Positions 1 through 10,992 of a stretch of 64,000 nucleotides of DNA are shown piece by piece (within the stretch, counting starts at the first letter, position 1; each line of letters opens with the position of its first letter). The stretch covers positions 868,001 through 932,000 of the forward strand of contig BSYQ01000016.1 of the NCBI GenBank assembly GCA_030272585.1, in the 5' to 3' direction. The notes beneath the pieces are model-generated. The model was not told the DNA's origin. It was given only the letters and a program-made list of their open reading frames with translations, and did not search any database. The translations under genes were made by a program, and so were the position numbers. Origin of the DNA: Bryopsis sp. KO-2023. Taxonomy: Eukaryota; Chlorophyta; Ulvophyceae; Bryopsidales; Bryopsidaceae.

Positions 1-1062
1 AAAAGCTTCCGAAGGGACCGTCAACAATTCTCGACCTCGAAGGGAAATCAATTTCAGCTGGGTCCAAATTTTGACTTGATCCTGACGGTACATGAAGAAA
101 GAATAAAATGCTTAATACAACTCATGCGAAATCTTGATGAAAAATTTCAAAAAGAGCCCTTGATGGCTGGGATGTCTGTGAAGCTTCTGTTATTGAAAAT
201 CAACAGAGACTAAACAAAACTCCTGTAGGGGGGATTGGGGGGATCCAAACGAAGGTATTCATGTATTTTTATTTTCATTTTTCATTTTTTTCATTTTTTT
301 TTTTTTTGGGGGGGGGGGGCGAAAAAGACGTCCGTAAAGTCATGCTGATTAAAAAAAAGACTTCAGGTTTCCTGAAATAGAATTCATGTTGCGAAGGGTG
401 TCAAATTATGAGTTTCAGAATGGCAAAGTGATTTTGAGTGCGGCAAGACATAAGAAAACAAAAAAAAGAATCACACACCTTCAGGGAAGTTGGAGATACG
501 ATCGTGGTGCTCGTTTTCGAAGGCAATTTTGATTTCTCCTGGAGGATTTTATCGGCCCTGGCTTTGGCAGCAGCCAGTCTTTCCTTGTGGGAAACCTCCA
601 ACGCACTCTTGCCCTAACCAGATTTTGTTTTTTCCCATTTTAAAGCATCCATTAATTTCAACAAGACTATATATATGAATGGGTTTTTTCAACTGGTGTT
701 TTACACCATTGCCTGTTTGCAATAAATCGATAAAAAATTGTAATGAACCACAACAAATTTTCAAGGATCCAAACCAAAAAAACCTTTGAAAATAAAAAAT
801 GAAAATTCAGTTTATCTTTTTTTACCCTTGTTTCGACCCCAGAACTCGAAAGCAGCAATATTTTCCCTCCATTTTTGATTTTTGCCTGGGCGAAAGTGAC
901 GTCGGCTTGCAGCACTTTGCCTTTGTGGATGAGTTTCTGTTTTCGAGCGATGATCCCTAGGCGGTCCTCCAAAATGGATTGCAATTCGCCCACCGCGGCG
1001 TCATTGCCGATCTCGATCTTGTGAGAATCTTTCCCAAACTGAACCGCAACGGAGAACGCCAT
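1..1062 (-). CDS. Ubiquitin-like plus LRR protein (At2g30105-like), N-terminal part
   Basis: Three exons are visible on the minus strand: 1062-826, 613-479 and 81-1, the last running off the window. All junctions are GT-AG and phase 0. Exon 1 encodes a ubiquitin-like fold of about 75 residues starting MAFSVAVQFGK, with the typical KLIHKGKVLQ strand and an IKNGGKILLL end. Exon 2 is a charged Ala/Lys/Arg linker. Exon 3 begins an LRR segment (ISLRGRELLTVPSEAF) of the leaf type in which a Trp-containing helix precedes the repeats. This order, UBL then linker then LRRs, is that of the plant protein At2g30105; its function is not established. The start at 1062 is the first ATG that gives the complete UBL; the frame is open upstream but without similarity. 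Introns of 212 and 397 bp hold homopolymers, including a T14G12 block. Confidence 0.8.
294..319. repeat. T14G12 bipartite homopolymer
   Basis: A run of 14 T is followed directly by 12 G inside intron 2 of the UBL/LRR gene (antisense to it). It is one of at least seven such blocks in the window. Confidence 0.9.
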
Positions 1063-1771
1063 GTATCGATCGAACGCCCCCCTGGACCCCCTGGATTCTA
1101 TGCGATCTCGTTTAAAAAACCACAATGTGCAATTCAAGCATGTTAAAGTATTCAGGTGGAAGATCACACTCGCACCAATATGCAAAGTCGAGTACATGGG
1201 TATTTCTTTCGGTTGAGAAATGAAAAAAAGCATCAATTCTCACTTGTTTATTGTTTGTTTGTTTATTTATTGTGGAAAGGGCTATTTTATTTATTTTTAT
1301 TATTTATTTGGATAGTTTCCTGGCAGTTTGTGCAGTTAGGACTCTTGGTTGTGGTATTTGAAGGGACTTTGGTTGGATCAGGGGTCGCATTTTTCACATG
1401 AGAGAATGTGAATTCAACATTATTGTTGTTTTGTTGGGGGGGAGGGGGGTGATTGTGACACCTGAAGACTTTTTTTTGGTGTGGGTTGTAATACTTGATT
1501 GATTGATTCATTGAGGTCCCAACAATATCGACTCTACATTGGCCAAATAACCTTGAACAAAATCTGAACTCCAATCGAACACCTCGACACCTCTGCAAAA
1601 AAAACAGGGAGTAGGGCAAAATGAAAAAAAGGAAAGAATCACCTGGAAAAAAACAAAGAACCTCCAACAGTCGAACAAGTCCGTCATGGAGACACCTCGT
1701 TCTCATTCAAAAGAGCAGTTTTCACAGGTGGGGGGCGTTCGTACCCCCCTTGATCCTCTCACGACCTCAGC
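1063..1771. other. Divergent intergenic region, shared promoter space
   Basis: About 700 bp separate the start codons of the minus-strand UBL/LRR gene and the plus-strand glyoxalase I gene. The left half is T-rich with (TTTA)-like repeats, and the part next to glyoxalase is C-rich and unstructured. I see no convincing TATA box. Open frames here have no recognisable similarity and biased composition, so I treat it as the two 5' UTR/promoter regions. Confidence 0.5.
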
Positions 1772-3966
1772 ATGTTGGGCGCCTTGGGAAGGAGAGCCAC
1801 TTGCAACGCCGCCGCCTCTCTTGCGGACTCCTCCGCCGCCTTTTTCAAATCGCCTCGGCCCGCCATTGTAACCAGCGCTCGGAAACCGACCTCAAGACCC
1901 ATCCTTCCCAGGTGGTTGAATTTTTCTTGTCTAAATTATCACCAATCATCCTTAGTGTCTGTGCTGATGCTTTTGAAACATGATATTGCCCTTATTAATT
2001 GCATAAAAGAAATGAGCCAACAGCTCTATCCGGCCATTTTTTCGGTCCCTGGATGTTCATCCATTTAATTCTCATCCGATGGAAATTATTGACCAAGAAG
2101 TGATACAAAAGAGAATCTGAAGAGAATCTGAGATAGATCAGGTGGCCAATATGGTATTCAAAAAGTTGAAAGATCTATTTTTGACCACTGTTCTGTTTTT
2201 TCTTACTGTTTTTTTTTTTTCACAAGTGTGTATGTTTGCTTTATCTGTAAGGGTCTTTGCCATGTCGACGTCTGAAGCAGCCGATTGGTTGGAGAAAGAT
2301 GAAAGGAGGATGCTTCATGTGGTTTACCGAGTTGGGGACATGGATGCTACCATCGACTACTATCAAAAGTAGTAATGACTGGGAAAAAAAATACAAAAAA
2401 AACAGGAGAAAAAAAAAAAAAAAGAAAAAAAGAAACAGCAGCATTCTTGGTTCCTTTCTTTATGAAGCATAGACATAAACTGAGGGTAAAAAATGGTTGC
2501 ATTTTTTCTTCCCCTGTTTCTTACTACTTTTTCCTCTCTTTTTGATGTTTTCTCTTTTTTCTTTTCTTTTTTGATTTTTTGGGGGGGAGTAGGAAGGGGT
2601 GTTACTTTTCGATAAATGCTGAATATTTGGATATAGGAAGCTTTCATGATTCTCTATGGGGTTTTTTCTTGTTGTTGTTTGAACGCTGACCTGCTGGCCC
2701 CCTGTTCTCTTTCCAGATGCTTTGGAATGAAACTGCTGAGATCGAGAGATATCCCTGAGGAAAAATACACCAATGCGTTTTTGGGCTACGGTCCAGAAAC
2801 CACAAATTTTGCCGTCGAGCTGACGTACAATTACGGAAAGGATTCCTATGACCTCGGGGAGGGTTTTGGACATTTCGGGATCACCTCCCCAGATGTTTAC
2901 AAAACTTGCGAAGCGATCAAAGCAGCTGGAGGAACTGTGAGTTTTTTCCCTGCCCTTTTTTTAATCTCTTTCTGAAAAAAAGTTTACCCTTGTCTTTTCT
3001 CTTTTTCTGTTTGAAACGAAAAACACATCTCGGTGACTAATATCCGACCGGAAAGGTTGAACAGCATAATTTTTCACGGAGTCGACTTTTCAACCCACCA
3101 TTTTGTATTTTTTTGAGATTTCTTCACAGCGTTGATTTTTCAAGCCTCTATCTTGCATTTTTAAGGTCACCCGAGAAGCTGGTCCAGTGAAGGGAGGCAA
3201 CACGGTCATTGCTTTTGCCAAGGACCCCACCGGCTATCCTTTCGAAATCATTCAACGGGCAGACTCCACGGAGCCTCTGTGTCAAGTCATGTTGAGGGTC
3301 GGGGACCTCGAGAAAAGCATGAATTTTTACACGGAAGCTCTAGGAATGAAGGGTCTCAGAATCCGGGACAACCCAGAGTATAAATACACCCTTGGATTTG
3401 TCGGCTACGGTCCAGAAGAGAGCAACACCGTACGTACACTGTTTATTCTCTTTCTATTTCCCTTTTTTCCCCTTTTTTTTGTAGGAGTGGGGGTTGAGAT
3501 TTCTGTCGATGTCTGGTGGGGTTTGGGGTACTTTTGGAAGCGTGTGAAATTGTGTGAGTGAAAATCGCAGCCAAATGCCTCGGGTAAAGGATGGTGTCAT
3601 GTTGATAGGATTCAAGAACCTTTTCATGCCCTTGCTCTGGCCCTTCAAATTTTCAAATTACAGACTGTCATGGCCAATTTTTTGAAGCTTTTTTTTCTGT
3701 GCGGGTGTGTGTTTTTCCAGGTGGTGGAATTGACTTACAACTATGGTAAAGAAAAGTACGAAAAGGGGGATGGTTACGGCCAAATAGCGATCAGCACCAA
3801 GGATGTGTACAAAACGGCCGACCAAATCAAAGCTGCTGGAGGAACCATCACCAGGGAGCCTGGCCCCGTCCCAGGAATCGGAACAAAAATTGTTGCTTGC
3901 ACAGACCCTGATGGTTGGAAGATCGTCTTTGTGGATGAGGCAGATTTTCTGAAAGAACTGGCATGA
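1772..3966 (+). CDS. GLX1: Glyoxalase I (lactoylglutathione lyase), two-domain plastid type
   Basis: Five exons (1772-1911, 2252-2368, 2717-2936, 3166-3429, 3721-3966) join in frame to 328 residues. The enzyme isomerises the hemithioacetal of methylglyoxal and glutathione to S-lactoylglutathione. Residues 1-50 are rich in Ala, Ser and Arg, fitting a plastid transit peptide. Two vicinal-oxygen-chelate domains follow. Domain 1 shows the His of [12 protein letters not shown], the Glu of VELTYNYG and the His of GFGHFGI; domain 2 has Gln at the corresponding first and third places ([17 protein letters not shown]). This is the usual plant pattern in which one half has lost metal-site residues. The C-terminus [10 protein letters not shown] matches the plant family closely. 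The two [18 protein letters not shown] exons reflect the ancient internal duplication. The start was chosen because it gives the transit peptide and splices in phase 2 to exon 2. Confidence 0.93.
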
Positions 3967-4299
3967 ATGTCAGGGGAAAAAAAGGGAAAAAAAAAGAAGT
4001 TTGTGGGATGAATGGGTTGCCCTTGAAACGATCAGGGCGACTTCTTGTTTTGCATGAAACTTTGGGGATTCTTTTTTTTGAACATGGTGTTTTTCCGAGG
4101 GTTGGGAAGTGAATTTGATGCATTTTTTTTGGCTCGAAACATTGCATTGTAAGATTTCTTTTTGCCTTATCTTTTCCATTTGTTGAAAAAAATGGAAAAC
4201 CATTGTTTTATTATGATACACAGAAAATGAAATTCCGGCCCAAACATTGTCCTTTCACATTTGTGTATCGAGTCGAGTATAATATACATTAAGTTTCGA
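3967..4299. other. 3' flank of glyoxalase I
   Basis: About 330 bp of T-rich sequence without an ORF of interest. A TGTAA element at about 4148 resembles the green-algal polyadenylation signal, but there is no independent support. Confidence 0.4.
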
Positions 4300-4422
4300 A
4301 TTTGCCATCCCCTTCATTCCACCTGCCAATCAATCAATCAATCAATATTCCACCTGCTGCTACTCTGGGAATGAGACTAGGAGGTGGACAGCATGGAAAA
4401 TTGTTTCACGTCAGACGTAGAA

Positions 4423-4502
4423 GCTATTGGTATTGCACAAACCAAACCAAACCAAAAATTACATGCGCAGAAGCCCACAAAGGGCTATTGGTATTGTACA
4501 AA
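4423..4502. repeat. Direct repeat flanking an (AACCA)n tract
   Basis: GCTATTGGTATTGCACAAA at 4423 recurs at 4484 with one mismatch. The sequence between begins with three AACCA-type units. The same tract, also flanked by a direct repeat, occurs at 31471-31510. Confidence 0.7.
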
Positions 4503-4794
4503 GGACTTATTCACCAAAAAAGGATGCCAGATTCTTTTAAAGAAAGGCTTTGCGACTGCATCAGCCGACTTGTGTATTTTTGATAGAAGCTGCTTCCTCC
4601 TGTTGCTGGTGTTCGCAGGGGTTGACTCTCCAAAAAGCGTTGCTGATAAATATTGTGTTCCTGCTACCGTTAATCATCACGGCATTTCAAATCGAAAAGC
4701 TCCTCCTCCTTTTCCGCCAAGACCCTGAAGTTGCTTCCAGCGTACGGATGTTTCGCCTTTTGGCATGATCGAATGGCACGATTTCCATTCATTG

Positions 4795-4852
4795 ATCATT
4801 TCCAATCAATTGATTGGAAATGATTGCAAAGGCCTTTTGCAAAAGGCCTTTG
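4795..4852. repeat. Paired palindromes, locus 1
   Basis: Positions 4795-4824 form a perfect 30 bp palindrome centred on CAATTG. Two bases later, 4827-4852 form a perfect 26 bp palindrome centred on TTGCAA. Either strand could fold into two adjacent hairpins. There is no poly-T run after them, and the neighbourhood is non-coding. Confidence 0.92.
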
Positions 4853-5085
4853 TATAATGGCAATAGTAAAGACTCCTTGCTTGCAACCATTGACCCAGGT
4901 CCAGGAATTTCTTGTGAAGTCGCTCCCTGGGACGCTCAGTGTGTCAGTTACTGCTTGCACAAGAAAGCATTTCTTTTGTCTGTCCCCAGTTGAGGTGACT
5001 CAAAACACAACTCAAAAAACATTGTTATTCGCAACGTTCTTTTTGTGCGGGGGGGCCTCTCTACCCACGATGAAAGAGTCGCCAT

Positions 5086-5107
5086 CGGATATCCGTATTC
5101 AATACGG
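5086..5107. repeat. Paired palindromes, locus 2
   Basis: A perfect 10 bp palindrome (CGGATATCCG, 5086-5095) overlaps by three bases an inverted repeat at 5093-5107 with 7 bp arms (CCGTATT) and a one-base spacer. Confidence 0.8.
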
Positions 5108-5273
5108 CGTATTGCCAATCGTCTTGCTCAAGCTGGTCAACCGCCTTCACAATGTCCCAGAGCCACCACAACACCCTAACGTTTCGTCCTAAGCTCGTTG
5201 CCTCTCGCCAAGTTCAACAGTCAAATTTGAACGAAAGGCGGAACATATCACCTGAACTGGCCTTCGTCAAGGT

Positions 5274-5313
5274 CAACAAGTTGTTGGGTTGTTATGTATG
5301 TTGCGTAACATAC
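5274..5313. repeat. Paired inverted repeats, locus 3
   Basis: An inverted repeat with 6 bp arms and one-base spacer (CAACAA-G-TTGTTG, 5274-5286) is followed after nine bases by one with 7 bp arms (GTATGTT) and a four-base spacer at 5296-5313. This is the weakest of the six pairs. Confidence 0.6.
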
Positions 5314-5675
5314 CCTCTCTCTTTTACTGATACTCCCAAACTCAAGTTTTTCTCTCCAACATAAAAGACATTGTGAGCCCCCCCAGCTGGGAGGTAAGGA
5401 GTGTATAAGACAGGGTTTCATTACTACAGAGTTCAAGGGAGGAACATATTTCGCACAGAAAGCTCTCTTATACGTGAAAGGCCTCAACAGAACCAATCGG
5501 GCGTCCGCACCAGTGGTTTCTGCTTCGCACAAGGCCACCTCAAGGCTGAGTGATAAATTTGCTATCACAATCCCTTGAAAAAAGACCATGAGGACAATAG
5601 AAGGCATGGGCTGAGTTCGAGAAACTTATTGGCTTGGGAAGTGCCTAAATAAGTGCCTCTTACAGAAAGGCAGCA

Positions 5676-5737
5676 AAACGACAGAGCCGCTCTCAGAGCG
5701 GCTCTGTCGTTTGCCGCAAACAGGCTGTTTGCGGCAA
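5676..5737. repeat. Paired palindromes, locus 4
   Basis: Positions 5676-5712 hold an inverted repeat with 18 bp perfect arms and a one-base spacer (core GAGCCGCTCT-c-AGAGCGGCTC). It abuts, sharing two T, an inverted repeat at 5711-5737 with 13 bp arms and a one-base spacer (TTGCCGCAAACAG on the left). This is the most stable of the double hairpins. Confidence 0.93.
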
Positions 5738-6793
5738 CGTGAACTTTGTCCTCCCTTTTGCCATCCACACCTTCCGCCAGGAAGAACATATGAGCGCTTT
5801 TCGGTCGTCGTGCCAATTGCATCGATGGCATTTCACAAGAACTGAGCAAGAAAAGAATAGCTTTTCCACTGATAAAATATCTATTCCCACAATTCCTCGT
5901 TGCGGAACCAACCCTTCAAAACATGATGCTGCATTGAAAAAAAAGATATTGTTCTGGTAAGTAACTGTTGCAACCACTCTTTTTCGTAAGGGTTGTGTTT
6001 GGCCTTGCAGCTCACGATATCGTTAACCTCCATCTCTTTCAAATGAAATCGCAATGTCGAGATACAAATCAAAGGAAAGGGGCAGTTCTTCGAATCCTTC
6101 GCTTGTTCTGAGGCACAATGAGCAAACACTCGTTCTTTTTACAAACTATTCAGTTCTTTTCGAAAAGAAGTTCCTCAATTCGACGTCACTCAAGTCCCCA
6201 GAACTCCTGAGGTACAAACGGCTACAACTGCCAAACCGATTGGTCGCAAGTTGCAACCCAACTGCCCGGGGTCGCCCGACATTCAGAAACTCAAATAGTA
6301 CAACCCACTCTGAACGATAACTGCAAAAGCCTCACTCATTCAATCATCACCACCGTGTCTGAGCGGATGGGTTCATCAAGTGTTCGCTCCCTGCTATTCA
6401 TCTTTACAAACTAAAAGTTTATGCTTTTTGCAAAATCTACTTGGATGCCGATGTGTCTTGATATCAAACAAGAAACAAATTCGTCTGTGCACCATTAGGA
6501 CAAGCTATTCCGATCGTTGGAAACGAGGTGGGAGCAAAGGGTTCTCTTAGTCCATCCCAATGAATTTCTTTTGCCGAATTTCGCCACAGAAAGGGACGCC
6601 CGACCTTTCGCAAAAACAATTGGCCTGGAAAGCACCCCCCCCTGTCGAACCCAAGAGGATCTAAACAGCGAGGGCGATCGCTTTCGACATTGTGGCACAC
6701 GCACAGGCTGACGCTCCAGAGCCCTGAGCAGCTCCGAAATGTCCAAAATCAATAGTTGTTTTCGTTTCCCTTTCACACGGGCGACCGTGTTTT

Positions 6794-6834
6794 TTCTGAT
6801 GGAGGGGGGTTAACCCTCCATCAGAACGTTCTGA
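6794..6834. repeat. Paired palindromes, locus 5
   Basis: Arms of 13 bp (TTCTGATGGAGGG at 6794-6806, complement at 6814-6826) flank a seven-base loop. The right arm overlaps a perfect 14 bp palindrome (TCAGAACGTTCTGA, 6821-6834). Confidence 0.9.
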
Positions 6835-6950
6835 CTTCATACTCTGCAACAATAAAAAAGCACATTAGTCGTACAACGAACGCGCGAACGCTTCCCAATG
6901 TCAAGCTCTGTCCATATGCTTCTTCAATTTCCGTAATTGTGCCACGTCCA

Positions 6951-6983
6951 ACGCACTGGGATCCCAGTGCGTACTCCGGAGTA
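6951..6983. repeat. Paired palindromes, locus 6
   Basis: A perfect 22 bp palindrome centred on GGATCC (6951-6972) shares one base with a perfect 12 bp palindrome (TACTCCGGAGTA, 6972-6983). Confidence 0.92.
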
Positions 6984-7962
6984 GGCAATAGACGATTGAG
7001 CGTCACTCGGAGGCATTGCCACTTGAGATCATCAGTGATAGGAGCATCCGCTTCCAGTTCAAAGGCCTTTTAGGGGTTCATGCCGACCACTAAAGCCCTC
7101 ACGGAGTTTCCCATCGGCCGCTTCCAAAACAGCCGTGACACAACGTGCCACTGTCACTCTCAACGATCGCATAGTTAACGAAGTGCTGCAAGGCTATGTT
7201 GTGCAGAAAACAATTTTTGCTTCGTTGAGACAGTGGTGCCCCTTTGGTAGTGGTGAGCGTTGTCCATGGAAAACAAGCCGCAAGCAAACAAGTTTTTGAA
7301 ACGGTCGCCCACCACTTCGAACACTGTCTTAACGCCTTCAATTTTGATGTTCACCTTTGCCCGAGCAGTCAAAACTGATTCGAATGAGAAGAAAAACGTC
7401 CAACGTTGGGAATTCCTTCTGCTGATGTTGCAACCCGTCAAGCTGCGGCAAGCAGTGTTTGCGCACCTTGCTTTGCGGTGGTTAACTCAAAACATCAGGG
7501 AAAGCGGAGCAAAATCGCAACGTATACGAAAGGTGAAATTCACAGTAGTTTAACCAAAACACAGAAACTAAATCTATGGCGGCTGAAGACATAATGTGGT
7601 GTGTTTGGTTACGAAAGAGTCGCGTCAGCTCTTTTTGGGATGTTCATTTTTTTCCCCGTTTAAATCAAATAATAAATATTGGCATTTGAATTAAAAAACC
7701 ACATGTTCGATATCAATGCAGGCACTCTTTGAAAAAATAAACCAGAAGAAAAAGAAACATTAGCAACATTCACCAATTTTCTTTTTGCAGTATGGTAAAG
7801 ATGGTAAGAATAATTACTGCTTACAATTTCATGCTCCATTTTTTCCCTAGTGCAGGTCGAAAGCAACCCATCAAAATACTGAGCGATCCAACAATATGAT
7901 GCATGCATTCATTACTTTTTCTGTTTTAAGAATTTTTCGTTCTTTCTGATTTTGTGAATAGG

Positions 7963-9054
7963 ATGCCATACACCTATTTGCCCCATAACTACAATGCCGT
8001 CCCCTGCGACATGTACATAGAAGTTGCTGGAGAACAGCTGCCTGTGCATTCACTGGTCATTCAGATCCACTCCACAGTGCTAGGCGATATGATCACTTCT
8101 TTGAAAGCCAAAGGGGCGCGGGGGGCCCCTGTCGTCGTCAATTTGCCCGAACAAGAGCATGAAGTGGAGCTGATGCTGAAATTCATTTATGGAATGGAGC
8201 ACCATGTCAGAAAGGTAGAATCGACCTGTCTGAGAATTTGTTTCATGTATGGCCAATACAGTGAAGGGCAAGGGAGGTTGGGGGGGGGGTCTGCTGGGCT
8301 GACCCAGAAGCAACAGAAAGAAAAGAAAAGCTGCATTGCAAATTCAAGAAAAGAAAAATGAACTTTAATAGAATCGGTCATACAGCTTCATTTAAGGATG
8401 CAGTTCCAATACTTGCTGATTTTGTTGTTTGGCTTTTTTTTTTTTTTTGGGGGGGGGGGGTGAGTTGCAGGAGTGAAACATAGGGACACACACACACACA
8501 TGCAAGAAATTTGAGCTGAGATGGGCGTTTGCATCATGTGGTTCTGATTTCAGTTTCGAGATGCGGTGACACTTTTCCACCTGGGCAACAAATACGACAT
8601 CTCGGCATTGGTGGTTTTGTGTGAGCCCATGATTTGCGACGAAGTCAACAACATGCACTTCTGTGGTGTCATCGACCCTCGCAGCAGCCGAAATCTTTCC
8701 GAAATGTCGGAGTCAGACAAGGAGGTTCGGGACCTGGGGAAATGGCTGTCTTACTCAGAACGCCACCAGAACAAAAATCTCCTGGTCAAATGTCAACACA
8801 GTCTGATGGTGACGTTGCTCCATCATCTCGGGGAAACTGGGGAGGATTTTGCATACAGAGCCATGGTTGATGTGTTGAGTTCCAATGGAGTTGGACCTAG
8901 GACTCTGTGCAGTGTGGCTATGGCATTTGCGGTGTGGTCACAGAAGAAAGTGGAAAAAGCTGGGGAGCAAATGGTGGGGGATTCAGATGGGGTGCTTGCA
9001 ATGCTGGCGTCTTTCAATGGGTTTGACCACATGGAGCCGGCGGGGCAAGATTGA
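7963..9054 (+). CDS. BTB/POZ domain protein
   Basis: Two exons, 7963-8214 and 8554-9054, join in phase 0 to 250 residues. Exon 1 encodes a BTB/POZ core: CDMYIEVAGEQLPVHSLVI is the strand and A1/A2 region, with its conserved D, H and L, and LMLKFIYGMEH is the A3-A5 region. BTB domains mediate dimerisation or serve as Cullin-3 adaptors. Exon 2 continues with LFHLGNKYDISALVVLCE, a typical end of a BTB fold, then a helical tail of about 140 residues without a second domain I recognise (no MATH, Kelch or BACK). The start is the first ATG after an AG at 7961, so an extra 5' exon is possible. The 339 bp intron holds a T15G12 block and a (CA)n run. Confidence 0.82.
8434..8460. repeat. T15G12 bipartite homopolymer
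   Basis: Lies in the single intron of the BTB gene, about 95 bases before the 3' splice site. Confidence 0.9.
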
Positions 9055-10992
9055 GTTGGCATGTCAGACTGGAGAGCCTGGTTGAGTGTTGTTTTTGTTT
9101 GTGTGTGTGTGTGTGTGTGGTTTTTCAGTTGATTCGAGGGAGGGTTTTTCACATTTTAGTCAAATCAAAAACGTATCAAATCTGTGGGATATTTATCGGA
9201 GAGTTGAGACGGGGGCTTCAATGTCTAGATTAGGTTGTGAATGGAATGGGGTGTGTTGCCTCAACATGTATTGTAGGTTTTATTTGGTTCTCAGCATTGA
9301 GAATTTTTGGGTTTTTTTTCCTTTGGATACGTACATTTTTATGCACTTGCATTGCACGAAACTCATATGGGCGAAACTCAAAAGCAATTTTGGCAGAATC
9401 AGTGAAACCAATGCTTTACATTTTTACCGGAGGAAAAAGAGAAAGAGACAAGCTATCCTTGCTTGGAATGGTATTGGGTTAAATAACGAACCTCCCCCCC
9501 CAAAGAAAAAATACAAAAAAAATAGTAAGAAAACAAATCAAAACCCCCTTCACCAAATGGCGGAGCTTCCCCTCTGTTCTATCCGCCGCTCTCTTCTCAA
9601 ATTAGACTGCGAAAACAGAAACCCAAAGAAACAAACTGTCAAAAAGACAGGCAAAAAATGAAAATTGACCTCCAGATGAAGCAAGCTGATTTTTGATTCT
9701 GATTTTTGACTTTTGATTCTTGACCGACAAGACAGGATCCTCCACCACCACCACCCCAAAGAAGAAACCGCAAGAAATTCAAATTCAGTCGTGCTGGTAA
9801 TAAAAACAACATTCGAAACTTCAATATCCCTCACACATCCACGTCCAATTCCATCGATCAAAACGCAACCATACTTCAAATCAGAAAAGAAAAACTGGAA
9901 ACTGTTTCGAATCGAGGCCTAAGCAAGCTTTTTCCACTCAGATTTTTTCTACCAAAAAAAAGTTTCGTCTTGGCCACATGCCTGTGTGTGTTTTATTGTA
10001 ATTTAGTTTAATTAATTAATTATTAATTAAGTAATTGCTGACCTCAGTTCGCCGGCACTCTTTGTAAGCTTCGAAGAAAGAATCGCAAACCTCTTTTTTG
10101 TCTTTTGGATTTTTTTCGGCACCTACCAAACCCCCACCATTCTTTTCTTTGGTTACAAAAAAAATTTTGAAATTCTATCCCTTTCTGATTTTTTTTTTTG
10201 GATCATTTGTCGACACCGCGCAACGATATTGCATCAATAACAGAAGGAAAGAAAAACGAAACATTTTTTCTTTTTTTAATGTGTTGTTCTGTGAGTAACC
10301 GCTTTTTTTTTCTCCATATTTCGAAAAATTTGTGTTGGAAAAATGTGGTCATCAATATGACCCAAACAGCATTCGAAAAAAACCCAATCGAATGCCTCAA
10401 AATCTTGTTTAGTTATTTCGTACTATATAATTCTAAAGTTTCAAAAAAAAAAAAAGCATGATGCGATACAAACATTGGAAATCGCCATTCAAAATTGAAG
10501 TCCTTCAAATGAAACTAAAACTGAGCGAATTGGAGGAGCAGTCTATTTCCATTCCTTCATTTCTTTCTCAAGTTGAAATCAAAATCAAGGCTTTTGAATT
10601 TATACTAATTTTTAGGCAGGCTTCGAAAACCCCCACACAAATCCACCTATTTCTGTGATCGAGGTGGGTTTTTTTACATTTCAGGGAAGCCATCGACAGC
10701 TCCACGCACGGATCCTCGCTCGCTTTTTGGGGGAGCCCTGTTTTTTGCAGCCCCATGTCGAAGAAAATTCAGCCCGCTCGGAAAAAAAACCAAAAACAAC
10801 AATCACAATCGCTGGAGGACTTTACCCAAACGCCAGCACCGAGAATGTACTGATCGGAGCCATTCTTAAATCAAATTTTCACATGAAATGACTCAGACGA
10901 AACATAACGAGATGGTTTCGTTTCTGTCTTAAAGAGCCCTCTTTTCCATAACCGATACGCTCCGTTGTTCGTCTTTTTGGCGTCTGTTTCCG
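9055..10992. other. Intergenic region, no supported gene
   Basis: About 1.9 kb between the BTB and YL1 genes. It has a (GT)n microsatellite near 9095-9118, AT-rich runs (an ATTAATTAATTA stretch near 10005-10030) and long poly-T. The longest open frame (9086-9661) starts inside the GT repeat and ends in lysine/asparagine-rich translation of A-runs, so I do not call it a gene. Confidence 0.55.

Larger units (their letters stand above)
4300..7600. other. Gene-poor block with paired palindromes
   Basis: This 3.3 kb block differs from its surroundings: balanced base composition, very few homopolymer runs, no recognisable protein domain and no ORF over 122 codons. It contains six loci at which two palindromes or short-spacer inverted repeats lie side by side or overlap (listed separately), plus single palindromes at 5382-5391 (10 bp) and 6154-6169 (16 bp). 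I could not identify a transposase, reverse transcriptase or organellar gene in any frame. It may be the remains of an inserted element, or a block seeded by small hairpin elements. Confidence 0.6.

Noticed and set aside
4300..7600. Organelle DNA insertion as the explanation of the palindromic block
   Set aside because: No organellar gene fragment is recognisable in any frame and the base composition is not AT-rich; kept only as something to test.
9086..9661. 191-codon plus-strand frame after the BTB gene
   Set aside because: Starts inside a (GT)n repeat and ends in Lys/Asn-rich translation of A-runs; no domain.
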